Source of the DNA: Planctomycetota bacterium
GTDB lineage: Bacteria; Planctomycetota; UBA11346
Length of the DNA stretch: 8,048 bases
Direction of reading: 5' to 3'
Assembly (NCBI GenBank): GCA_947470885.1
Contig: CANIXE010000091.1
Coordinates: 1 to 8,048 of the forward strand
Numbering within the stretch: the stretch's first letter is position 1; each line of letters begins with the position of its first letter. Positions 1 through 6,378 of this stretch are shown here, piece by piece. The notes beneath the pieces were generated by a model. It was given only the letters and a program-made list of their open reading frames with translations. It searched no databases and was not told where the DNA came from. A program made the translations under genes and the position numbers.

Positions 1-843
1 AAAATCTGGAGCCGCCACAGGACCGGCGACATGGTGGGGCCAGGTCAGGGCGTACTGGATCGGCACCCGCATGTCCGGCCGGCCCAGCTGGGCCATCACC
101 GACCCGTCCCGGTAGCTGACCATGCTGTGGACCACGCTCTGGGGATGGACCAGGATTTTGATCCGTTCCACCGGCAAATCGAACAGCCAGCGGGCCTCGA
201 TGATCTCCAGGCTCTTGTTCATCAGGGTCGCGGAATCGACGCTGATTTTCGGGCCCATGCTCCAGGTCGGGTGCTTCAGGGCCTGTTCCCGGGTGACCGT
301 GCTCAGGTCGTGGACGGTGCGGAACGGGCCGCCGCTGCTGGTGAGGAGGACCTCGGCGACCTCGCTGCCGGCGTGGCCTTCCAGGCACTGGAAAATCGCC
401 GAATGCTCGCTGTCCACCGGCAGAATCGTCGCGCCCCAGCGCTTCGCCTCGGCCATGATCAGGTCCCCGGCCATCACCAGGGGTTCCTTGTTGGCGATGC
501 AGACGCGCTTGCCGGCGCGCACCGCGGCGAGGGTCGCGGGTAGGCCGGCGCCGCCGACGATGGCGGTCATCACCGCGGTCACCTGGGGGGCGCTGGCCAC
601 GGCGCACAGGGCTTCGCCGCCGTATTCGACGCGGATCGGCGCGTCCCCCAGGCGAGCCTTCACCTCGGCGGCGGCGGCGGCGCTGCCCACCACCACCACC
701 TGGGGGCGGCAGGCCAGGGCCTGGGCGGCGACCTCGGCGGTCTTGGCGTGGGCGGTCAGGGCGTACACCGGCAGGCCCAGGTGGGCGGCCACGTCGAGGG
801 TGCTGACGCCGATGGAACCGGTGCTGCCGAGGATCGTGAGCAT
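1..843 (-). CDS. dxr: 1-deoxy-D-xylulose 5-phosphate reductoisomerase, N-terminal part
   Basis: The enzyme makes 2-C-methyl-D-erythritol 4-phosphate from 1-deoxy-D-xylulose 5-phosphate with NADPH, the committed step of the cytosolic MEP isoprenoid pathway. The minus strand reads MLTILGSTGSIGVSTLD, the NADPH-binding GSTGSIG loop at residues 6-12. Further on are IANKEPLVMAG, the metal-binding PVDSEH (Asp144, Ser145, Glu146), TSSGGPFR (around 168-174), and SMGPKISVDSATLMNKSLE with Asn209, Lys210 and Glu213, matching the E. coli substrate and metal ligands 227, 228 and 231. HPQSVVHSMV and GRPDMRVPIQYALTWP follow. The frame is open to position 1, so 281 codons are present of about 380-400; the C-terminal domain lies outside the window. 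The ATG at 843-841 overlaps the hisC TAA by one base. 'ANKEP' replaces the more usual 'ANKES', which I regard as tolerated variation. Identification is secure. Confidence 0.96.
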   Translation of the reverse strand, partial: MLTILGSTGSIGVSTLDVAAHLGLPVYALTAHAKTAEVAAQALACRPQVVVVGSAAAAAEVKARLGDAPIRVEYGGEALCAVASAPQVTAVMTAIVGGAGLPATLAAVRAGKRVCIANKEPLVMAGDLIMAEAKRWGATILPVDSEHSAIFQCLEGHAGSEVAEVLLTSSGGPFRTVHDLSTVTREQALKHPTWSMGPKISVDSATLMNKSLEIIEARWLFDLPVERIKILVHPQSVVHSMVSYRDGSVMAQLGRPDMRVPIQYALTWPHHVAGPVAAPDF

Positions 844-845
844 TA
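841..845 (-). other. TAATG stop/start overlap coupling hisC to dxr
   Basis: On the minus strand the hisC TAA (845-843) and the dxr ATG (843-841) share the A. This geometry usually means one transcript, with a terminating ribosome re-initiating at the next gene. No separate dxr promoter would fit without lying inside hisC. Confidence 0.85.
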
Positions 846-1976
846 GACGATGGACTTCAGTTCGGCGGCCAGGCGGTCGGTTTGTTCCGGCGTGCCCACG
901 GTGATCCGCAGCTTGGTGTTCAGCAGGGGCTTGTTCCACCAGCGGACCAACAGGCGGCGTTCCTTCAGCGCCAGGTAGATGGCCTCGGCCCGGGGCCCGA
1001 CTTCGCACAACAGGAAGTTCGCGGCGGTGGGCACCCACGTCCAGCCGTGGGAGGCGACCAGGGTTTCCAGACGTTTCCGTTCCGCCACGGTGCCCGCCAC
1101 CAGGGCGTCCAGCCAGGCGGCATCCTGCAGCGCGGCGATGCCCAGGCGCTGGGTCACGTGGTTGACGTTGTAGCTGTCCTTCACCTTGGTGAGGTGGGCC
1201 ACCAGATCCGGGTGGGCGAACAGCAGGCCCAGGCGGCCCCCCGCCAGGCTGTAGGACTTGGAGAACGTGCGCAGGACCACCACGTTGGGATGGGCGTCCA
1301 GGAACGGCAGGAACGAGCTGCCCTCGGGGGCAAAATCCACGTAGGCTTCGTCCACCACCAGGATGCCATCAAGGCGTTCCGCCAAGCGGCGCAGATCCGC
1401 CACCGGCACCAGGGTGCCCGACGGATTGTTGGGGTTGGCCAGAAGCACCAGCTTGGCGCCGACGGTGGCCAAGGCCTCGGGGAGGTGCCAGCCGTCGGCG
1501 GCGAAACGCCAGTCGACGTGGATCATTTCGGCGCCCTGGAGGGTCGCCAGGTCGTCGTACAGGCCGTAGGTGGGCCAAGGCGCGGCCACCCGGTCGCCGG
1601 GGGCGAGGAACGCCCGATAGAGGATGGTCAGGCAGTCGTCCGAGCCGTTGCCCGCGAGAATCTGCTCGGGAGTGACGCCATAGGTGGCGGCGGCCACCCG
1701 GCGCAGCTCCGTGGCCCGGGGATCCGGGTACAGGCGCAGGCGGTCGGAGGTGATCGCCTGGAGGGCCTCCATCACCTTCGGCCCGGGGGGCCGGGCGGAT
1801 TCGTTGGTGTTCAGTTTGATGCAGTCCAGCACCTGCTCGCCCGGCGTGTAGCCGGCCATGGCGGCAATGGCGGGGCGCAGGTGGCGGACAGCGGAACAGG
1901 AGGCGGGTCGGGGGGCGGCCATGAGGATGGGCAACCTAAGGGTCCCGGGCGCTTGGCCAGCCTTGCGCCCGGCCAT
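843..1976 (-). CDS. hisC: histidinol-phosphate aminotransferase
   Basis: A PLP-dependent class I/II (fold type I) aminotransferase that converts imidazole acetol phosphate and glutamate to histidinol phosphate and 2-oxoglutarate in histidine synthesis; many HisC proteins also accept aromatic substrates. Of 377 residues, the hallmarks are LRPAIAAMAGYTPGEQ (33-48), LNTNES (55-60), GNGSDD (109-114), NPNNPSG (181-187, Asn184 to PLP), VVDEAYVDF (207-215, Asp209 to the pyridine nitrogen), TFSKSYSLAG (237-245, Lys240 as Schiff-base lysine) and KLRITVG (355-361, Arg357 binding the carboxylate). The usual length is about 350-365, so the N-terminus may be long. The ATG at 1976 has a GAGG ten bases upstream; a second ATG at 1922 would give 359 residues, closer to the family, but has no visible ribosome binding site. 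It overlaps dxr (TAATG) and lies 185 bp after the SirB1-like gene. Confidence 0.95.
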   Translation of the reverse strand: MAGRKAGQAPGTLRLPILMAAPRPASCSAVRHLRPAIAAMAGYTPGEQVLDCIKLNTNESARPPGPKVMEALQAITSDRLRLYPDPRATELRRVAAATYGVTPEQILAGNGSDDCLTILYRAFLAPGDRVAAPWPTYGLYDDLATLQGAEMIHVDWRFAADGWHLPEALATVGAKLVLLANPNNPSGTLVPVADLRRLAERLDGILVVDEAYVDFAPEGSSFLPFLDAHPNVVVLRTFSKSYSLAGGRLGLLFAHPDLVAHLTKVKDSYNVNHVTQRLGIAALQDAAWLDALVAGTVAERKRLETLVASHGWTWVPTAANFLLCEVGPRAEAIYLALKERRLLVRWWNKPLLNTKLRITVGTPEQTDRLAAELKSIV

Positions 1977-1999
1977 ACCCAGGGGACCTCAATAAAAAG

Positions 2000-2027
2000 G
2001 TCCGGTCGTCCGGTCGTCCGGTCGTCC
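2000..2027. repeat. 8-bp tandem repeat upstream of hisC
   Basis: The unit TCCGGTCG occurs three times perfectly from 2001 to 2024 and continues for three more bases. Read as an 11-mer, GTCCGGTCGTC starts at 2000, 2008 and 2016. The array lies 24-51 bp before the hisC start, inside the probable 5' leader or promoter. Its 8-bp period equals that of the array before the SirB1-like gene, although the sequence differs. Confidence 0.9.
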
Positions 2028-2086
2028 ACCAGCAGTGAGTCTTTCGGATATTCCCGCTGAACATTTGACTTCAATGACGACCGGAC
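2000..2086. repeat. inverted copy of the octamer array (possible leader hairpin)
   Basis: GACGACCGGAC at 2076-2086 is the exact reverse complement of the 11-mer GTCCGGTCGTC, present three times at 2000-2026. On the hisC-sense strand this one arm could pair with any of the three copies, giving alternative 11-bp stems between the SirB1-like stop and the hisC start. Regulation by this is inference. Confidence 0.6.
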
Positions 2087-2087
2087 T

Positions 2088-2139
2088 GGCGCCGCACAGA
2101 GTGCTCCGTCCTGGACATCCAGCGTTCCATTGCGGCGCC
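2088..2139. repeat. 9-bp inverted repeat after the SirB1-like gene
   Basis: GGCGCCGCA (2088-2096) and TGCGGCGCC (2131-2139) are perfect reverse complements with a 34-base loop. The loop itself contains a small palindrome, CTGGA-CA-TCCAG (2111-2122). It lies 23-74 bp past the SirB1-like stop on the minus strand. There is no T-run on either side, so it is a weak terminator candidate at best. Confidence 0.4.
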
Positions 2140-2161
2140 CTGCGGCCATTCCCGGGTGGGG

Positions 2162-2959
2162 TCAGCCCGAGGCCAGGGCGTGGGCGATGGTGGCCCGCAC
2201 CTGGTCGCCCCGGCGGAGGTAGACCAGGGCCAGGTTCCGGGCCATCCGCCGGATCAGAGCCCGGTCGCTGGCGGCGGCCAGGAATGGTCCGGCCTCGCTG
2301 CTACCTGCTTGGCGGCATAGCAGGTCCAGGTCCGTCCGTTCCAGGTCGGTGCCTTCGGCGAAGGGATCGACGAAGCCGCTGGTGCCATCGGCGCGGCGCC
2401 AACGTCCGACCACGTGGCCAGGGAGGGCGATGGCTTCGCAGATCAGGCCCAGGCGCCGGCCGATCAGCATCCACACCGCGGTGAGGGCGATGGGCAGGCC
2501 ACTCCGGGATTCCAGCACCTGGGGCAGGAAACTGGCCTGGGGATCGGCGAACCGGTCGTTGTTTCCAGCGAAGCCGAAATCCCGGCCCAGGGCCCGGGCC
2601 AGCTCCCGGCCGTCGGCCACGTGGCGCAGCCGGCTAGCCAGGGCGTCCAGGGCGGCCCGACCTGCGGGCGCCCGGTCCCACCGGGGCAGATCCAACCGGG
2701 GCAGCAGCCAGGCCGCATCCTCCAGGTCCTCCGCCGCCTCCACGGCATCCACCAGGGGTTCGGCGTCGTGGCGGAGGATCACCTGGGCGAGGACTGCCGG
2801 AGGCTCTGCGCCAGTGCGGACCAGCCGCTCCAGGGCCACCTGCCAAGCCTGATCCCGCAGGGTCGGGTCGGATTCCAGGCGGCCGACGAGCAATTCCAGG
2901 TCATCCGTCGGCGGATCATCGAGGAGCGTCACGAGACCGATGAGGGAGGGGTTGGGCAT
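2162..2959 (-). CDS. SirB1 family protein (Transglut_core2 domain)
   Basis: A 265-residue protein with the features of the SirB1/Transglut_core2 family, whose biochemical role is not well defined. An N-terminal helical, acidic region (1-100) is followed by the core: GFAGNNDRFADPQASFLPQ (129-147), SRSGLPIALTAVW (151-163), RRLGLICEAIALPGHVVGRW (168-187) and FVDPFAEG (196-203). His182 and Asp198 fit the conserved His and Asp of the transglutaminase-like fold, but the 'GLPIALT' segment has no cysteine, as is usual in SirB1 proteins, so thiol catalysis is not expected. Residues 232-262 look like a short TPR-type helical hairpin, common at the C-terminus of this family. No signal peptide is visible, so it is probably cytoplasmic. 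The start follows directly on an octamer repeat array; only GAG within the repeat resembles a ribosome binding site. It is co-directional with the TPR-like gene 66 bp upstream. Confidence 0.82.
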   Translation of the reverse strand: MPNPSLIGLVTLLDDPPTDDLELLVGRLESDPTLRDQAWQVALERLVRTGAEPPAVLAQVILRHDAEPLVDAVEAAEDLEDAAWLLPRLDLPRWDRAPAGRAALDALASRLRHVADGRELARALGRDFGFAGNNDRFADPQASFLPQVLESRSGLPIALTAVWMLIGRRLGLICEAIALPGHVVGRWRRADGTSGFVDPFAEGTDLERTDLDLLCRQAGSSEAGPFLAAASDRALIRRMARNLALVYLRRGDQVRATIAHALASG

Positions 2960-2960
2960 G

Positions 2961-3020
2961 AATGCTCGGATGCTCGAATGCTCGAATGCTCGAATGCTCG
3001 AATGCTCGAAGGCTCGAATG
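2961..3020. repeat. 8-bp tandem repeat filling the gap before the SirB1-like start
   Basis: Seven consecutive units of AATGCTCG run from 2961 to 3016, with single changes in unit 2 (GATGCTCG) and unit 7 (AAGGCTCG), then a partial unit to 3020. On the coding strand the unit reads CGAGCATT and the last base of the array is one base from the ATG at 2959. It occupies almost the whole 66-bp gap between the TPR-like stop (3026) and this start. The unit has no stop codon in any frame, and because 8 is not a multiple of 3 a change in copy number shifts frame and spacing. Confidence 0.95.
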
Positions 3021-3025
3021 TCGGG

Positions 3026-4486
3026 TTATGGGTCGCTGGTGGTGTCGTCTGGGGGAATCGCGATGGCGATGAGTAGGGCAATGACCTCGTCCCCGGGCCA
3101 GGGGTCCCGGTCCACGTCGGTGAGGAGTAGACGGACTGACGGAGCGCTGCACCACAGGCTGATGCCGGCGCGGAGGGCCTCGGTGACCCGCTCCGGGGTG
3201 TCGCCGGGGAAGGGCGGGACGGCCAGGGGCAGGATCAGCAGCACCAGGTCGTCCAGCTCCCGGGGGAGGGCGGGGCCGACGGATTCGGGGAGGGCCAGGC
3301 GGCAGGCGGTGCGCAGGGCGGTGAGGGCAGCGGGCAGGCGGGGGTCGCCACCCTGGGGGCCGTCGATCACCGCCAGGGCGGGGTCGGTGGTCCGGCCCTG
3401 GACGTGGCGGGCGGCCCGCAGCCGGGGGAGCAGCCAGCCCGCCAGGGCGGCCCGCTGTTCCACGGGCATCCGCCAGCTCAGACCAGCCAAACGTCCGGCC
3501 AAGTCGGCCTCGGTGCCGCCGCTGCTGAGATAGCGTTCGAACGTCTCGCCGGCCAGGAGGGTCCGGCCCCGACGCAGGCGGATGAGCAGCAGTCGACGCC
3601 AGCCGTCCGGATCGTCAGGGCGGTGGGCGGCGAAGCGATTGAACGCGGTTTCCGCATCCGCCAGATCCCCCAAGGCTTCGCACACCTGACCATGGTCGAA
3701 CCACGCCAGGGGCCCAGCTTCCAGGCTCACCGCCCCCGCCGCCAGCAGGGCCCTGGCCGCCCGTAGCAGTCCCAGGCGCAGGGCCAGCCGGCCCAACTGG
3801 CTGCAGGTGAAGGGCAGTTCGTCGTCCACCAGGTTGGCCCAGGTCAGCTCGTCCCCGGCATCCAGGCCCGGCCAGCGGGTGTGGGCCAGGGCGAGGGTGC
3901 CCACGGCGTTTTCCGGGTGGTGGTCCAGGTGATCGGCGACCTGGGCGGCCACCGCCAGGCTGGTCCGGCCGTGGCGGCTGATCAGTCGCTCCAGGCCCTG
4001 GGCCCCGCCCCAGTTTCCCGTGCCGCCGAGGATCAGTCCATCGTGGAAGGCCCGGTCCAGGGCGGGATTCGCCGCTTCCGGGTCCACCGGCACCAGATCG
4101 TCCGGCCCGGGCCCGATCAGCCAGCAACGCAGGTCATCGGTGGCCCGGTCGTATTCCAGGTACAGGTCCCGGTGTTCGCCGGCCAGCCAGGCCCACAGGG
4201 CCATCACCCTGGTCGCCAGCACGCCATCCAACTGCCGGGCCTGCTCGTCCCCGAGGTGCAAGCGGTCTTTTGCCAGCGAAATGAATTCGTCAAATCCTGC
4301 GGGGAAATGCCCAAAAATAACCGCCAAGCCCCCTAGTTTGATGGTCGGCGGCCCGTGCCCGGGATCCGGCTCCAACTCCAGCCCGGCAGCCACCAGGGGC
4401 GGCGGCCGCAAGCGGGAATGGGGCGCCCGCAGACCGGCCCGTTGCCGGTGCCAGGCGTGGTCCGTGGGCAGGAGTGGAAGACCCAT
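3026..4486 (-). CDS. hypothetical protein with TPR-like central region
   Basis: A 486-residue protein I do not recognise. There is no signal peptide: the N-terminus (MGLPLLPTDHAWHRQ) is polar and proline-rich. Residues 60-130 contain a possible small mixed domain (FDEFISLAKDRLHLGDEQAR, then LYLEYDRATDDLRCWLIGP). From about 160 to 320 it is a run of amphipathic helices; the clearest TPR-like part is 261-295, HGQVCEALGDLADAETAFNRFAAHRPDDPDGW in outline, followed by a similar helix pair to 320. The C-terminal 170 residues are leucine- and proline-rich without a known motif, ending DDTTSDP. ATAAGGGCC just before the ATG at 4486 supplies an AAGG ribosome binding site. It is the first gene of the co-directional minus-strand cluster and sits upstream of the SirB1-like gene; a shared role with that protein is plausible but only from position. 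Confidence 0.78.
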   Translation of the reverse strand: MGLPLLPTDHAWHRQRAGLRAPHSRLRPPPLVAAGLELEPDPGHGPPTIKLGGLAVIFGHFPAGFDEFISLAKDRLHLGDEQARQLDGVLATRVMALWAWLAGEHRDLYLEYDRATDDLRCWLIGPGPDDLVPVDPEAANPALDRAFHDGLILGGTGNWGGAQGLERLISRHGRTSLAVAAQVADHLDHHPENAVGTLALAHTRWPGLDAGDELTWANLVDDELPFTCSQLGRLALRLGLLRAARALLAAGAVSLEAGPLAWFDHGQVCEALGDLADAETAFNRFAAHRPDDPDGWRRLLLIRLRRGRTLLAGETFERYLSSGGTEADLAGRLAGLSWRMPVEQRAALAGWLLPRLRAARHVQGRTTDPALAVIDGPQGGDPRLPAALTALRTACRLALPESVGPALPRELDDLVLLILPLAVPPFPGDTPERVTEALRAGISLWCSAPSVRLLLTDVDRDPWPGDEVIALLIAIAIPPDDTTSDP

Positions 4487-4933
4487 GGCCCTTATCTAAC
4501 CCGCCCCGGGCTAAGCGGAAGGGCGGGACGGTGAGGGCCAGGCGTGGTTCGACACGTGGTGGGAACCGTCAATGTCTGCCCGTGCCCCGCCTGGACAAAA
4601 TGGCATCTGCCTTTGACTTGAGGACAATTAGACCCGAAAAATGTGGCAAAGAACGCCGCTGACCACTCGTGTTCAGATTAGAGTTCCATGTATTGTCGCG
4701 ATCTAAACGAGGGTGGCCATGCCCCTGATTCAAGTCAGGGTTGATGATGTTCCGATCCCACCGTGCGATTAAGGTAGCAAGCAAGGTCAAAAAAATCTGA
4801 CGTGATACCAAGCATCTTTGGTTGGTGCCATCAAGGTTTCAGCCTCAATAACGCCGTTGAGTTGGCCATTTGCAGAATCCCCGCTGTGTTTTTCAAGTCT
4901 TTGCCTCGACGGTTATTTCATCCAAATGGTGTG

Positions 4934-5043
4934 CCTGGAAACGCAAGTGGTGCGCAGATGCAAGGCGCTTCAAGCCGCGGCATGGCAGTGCCATGCGAGG
5001 TTTGAAGCAACGCCGCAGGTGCGCTCCAATTGTGTTTCCCAGG
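4934..5043. repeat. 110-bp imperfect palindrome (REP/MITE-like hairpin)
   Basis: The outer arms 4937-4956 (GGAAACGCAAGTGGTGCGCA) and 5020-5039 match as reverse complements at 17 of 20 positions, and CCTGG/CCAGG extends them with a one-base gap. An inner stem pairs GCTTCAA (4967-4973) with TTGAAGC (5002-5008), and the centre is GCATGGCA-G-TGCCATGC (4980-4996). The whole can fold as one long, bulged hairpin. The pattern of ATGCAAGGCG on one side and GAAGCAACGCCGCAG on the other resembles dispersed palindromic repeats I recall from other bacterial genomes; that likeness is from memory. No transposase and no target duplication are visible. Confidence 0.7.
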
Positions 5044-5369
5044 TTAAAAGGGTCGTTATTTGATTGCATCGTCCAGCAGGCTCACCGGGCAACAGGTGCA
5101 TTCCAATTCGCTATGTCCATCGTCTGGTTTGGTTGGATATCACGACGTCTAGGGTCGTGGGGCCATCGACGGGGGTGGCTTCTCGTTCCGGGACCAAGGG
5201 CCTGGTGATGGTCCGGTCAGGTTTCTCTTGAGACAGATTGCTCCGGCGAGAGGCCCGGGAAGACGGCTGGCCCCAGAGGGCCATGATGGAAATGTGCCTT
5301 TTGTGGCGCCCTCGGGGGTTGCTTAGAGGAATGCAGCGCCTGAAGCAATCTGGAGTATCCGACCTGGTC

Positions 5370-5398
5370 TTGATCTTCCAGCAATGGTCAGGTATATT
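5370..5398 (+). promoter_or_regulatory. sigma70-type promoter for the plus-strand pilin-like gene
   Basis: TTGATC (5370-5375) and TATATT (5393-5398) are separated by exactly 17 bp, matching TTGACA at 4 of 6 and TATAAT at 5 of 6. The expected transcription start is near 5405, which leaves a leader of about 90 nt before the ATG at 5497, or almost none before a GTG at 5404. Confidence 0.6.
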
Positions 5399-5496
5399 CG
5401 TATGTGCCCCAACGAATACCCAGTCCGATTCTTAATCCTGGCAATAGGTCTCCCGGTACGGGCCATTGTTCCGGGTCTGCTTTCACTTTGGATCGA

Positions 5497-6195
5497 ATGT
5501 TCGGGCGAAGGTTTATTTCTACGGCATTAGAGGTGACTGGGGCCAAGGGAAATGCCCGCGTGCGAACCGCCTTTTCCCTCATTGAGTTGATGATTGTAAT
5601 TACTATCATCGCATTGCTGGCAGCGATTGTTCTGCCCCTGTCAGGGAATTTGAGGCTCATTGCCAGGCAGATGAAGTGCCAAAATCAGCAGCGACAGGTA
5701 GGGCTGGTGGCGTTCATGTTTATTTCGGATAACGAGGGGTTGTTTTTCCAGGGGAATAATATTTTTACGTTTTCAAGCGATGACGCATTTAAGCGGCTGG
5801 TTATATGTCCTGATGGGAACAAGAAGTACTCAGCAGCGGCTTCGAACACCACCATGGGATTCAATGGGGCTTATCTCGGTGGCTGCATTTCAAGTGGAAT
5901 TCTTGCCAAGCCGGCACGATTATCTGAAATCAAGAATCCAAGCGAAACTGTCTTGGTGGGAGATAGTACAGGCACCACGTACTTGGAATATTTCGCCTGT
6001 GGAGCGGCCGTTTGGCCCTGGCACCGTCGAGGGTATTATGCCAATGTCCTCGCTGTCGATGGTCGTGTCAGTAAATTCTGGACACGTACGGCCTACGATA
6101 ATGTCGATCTCTACAGGCCCGTCATTCAAGGTGGTCTTGGAGATGCCCTTACTCCAGGTCCATTGCGAGGATTTACGTGGCACGACCGGAATTAG
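5497..6195 (+). CDS. type IV pilin-like / pseudopilin protein (prepilin N-terminal methylation domain)
   Basis: A pilin-like protein expected to be cleaved and N-methylated by prepilin peptidase and held in the inner membrane or in a pilus or type II secretion pseudopilus. The signal is RVRTA|FSLIELMIVITIIALLAAIVLPL: Ala at -1, Phe at +1 and Glu at +5, followed by the hydrophobic helix. After the helix comes MKCQNQQRQVG, shared in form with the minus-strand paralogue (MKCKNNLRQVG), then a variable globular part. Near the C-terminus is WPWHRRGYYANVLAVDGRV, an H-x11-DG version of the 'H-x9-DG' motif of PVC-group pilin-like families. The start is uncertain: the frame is open from a GTG at 5404 (263 aa), the ATG at 5497 gives 232 aa and a 25-residue leader, and a GTG at 5560 gives 212 aa with a compact MRTA leader and AAGGGA nine bases upstream. 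Composition is much less GC-rich than the left-hand genes. Confidence 0.82.
   Translation: MFGRRFISTALEVTGAKGNARVRTAFSLIELMIVITIIALLAAIVLPLSGNLRLIARQMKCQNQQRQVGLVAFMFISDNEGLFFQGNNIFTFSSDDAFKRLVICPDGNKKYSAAASNTTMGFNGAYLGGCISSGILAKPARLSEIKNPSETVLVGDSTGTTYLEYFACGAAVWPWHRRGYYANVLAVDGRVSKFWTRTAYDNVDLYRPVIQGGLGDALTPGPLRGFTWHDRN
5545..5550 (+). promoter_or_regulatory. AAGGGA, ribosome binding site candidate for a GTG start at 5560
   Basis: This is the best Shine-Dalgarno-like site near the pilin-like gene, nine bases before an in-frame GTG that would give the leader MRTA before FSLIEL, a length typical of this family. It competes with the ATG at 5497, which has only GGA four bases upstream. Confidence 0.4.
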
Positions 6196-6227
6196 CTGGG
6201 TGGCGTTAGAATAATGACACGTTCATG

Positions 6228-6329
6228 TCTGGCAGGGAGCTGCCGTGGCGGTAATGCGCCAGAATCCAATTAAATGCCAAGCTAATCGCCATGGAGTTTA
6301 CGCCATTGAATGGGTGAAAGCCCATGGCG
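6228..6329. other. hairpins between the convergent pilin-like genes
   Basis: The 183-bp gap between the two stops holds several stems. GGCAG-GGAG-CTGCC (6231-6244) lies inside a TCTGGC/GCCAGA pair (6228-6233 and 6258-6263). CGCCATGG (6287-6294) pairs with CCATGGCG (6322-6329), in competition with CGCCAT/ATGGCG (6301-6306 and 6324-6329) and ATGGG/CCCAT (6310-6314 and 6321-6325). The position suits transcription ends for both genes, but no stem is followed by a T-run, so intrinsic termination is not demonstrated. Confidence 0.4.
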
Positions 6330-6378
6330 TGAACGTCATTGAAGTTACTGGTTCAGGTCATGAATTCTGAAATGTATC

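Larger units (their letters stand above)
4487..5403. other. gene-poor stretch at the composition boundary
   Basis: About 900 bp with no convincing gene. Composition falls from GC-rich (to about 4,570) to near balanced. Short open frames exist on both strands, but none has family-like sequence, a good ribosome binding site and a matching codon pattern together. Recognisable contents are the long hairpin at 4934-5043, a small hairpin at 5268-5283 (TGGCCC-CAGA-GGGCCA), and the promoter of the downstream pilin-like gene at 5370-5398. The promoter of the TPR-like gene should lie at its left end, but I cannot pick one out. Confidence 0.6.

Noticed and set aside
31..2060. Long plus-strand open frames opposite dxr and hisC
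   Set aside because: They are antisense frames kept open by high GC in the third codon positions of the real minus-strand genes.
2088..2139. Intrinsic terminator after the SirB1-like gene
   Set aside because: The stem is good, but the loop is 34 bases and no T-run follows, so I list it only as an inverted repeat.
2961..3020. CRISPR-like array
   Set aside because: Eight-base units are contiguous without spacers, so it is a simple tandem repeat.
4540..4565. GGTTCGACAC, resembling a tRNA T-loop
   Set aside because: The flanking CGTGG...CGTGG is a direct repeat and cannot pair, and no acceptor or anticodon arm is found.
4569..4811. An 80-codon minus-strand frame
   Set aside because: No ribosome binding site, low-complexity polar sequence and no recognisable motif; it spans the composition boundary.
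4818..5063. An 81-codon plus-strand frame
   Set aside because: Most of it is the long palindrome 4934-5043 read through; no ribosome binding site and no family resemblance.
5402..5530. An ATG at 5402 next to the predicted transcription start, giving about 42 codons (MCPNEYPVRF...)
   Set aside because: It is out of frame with the pilin-like gene and ends in TAG before it. An upstream leader peptide is possible, but nothing else supports it.
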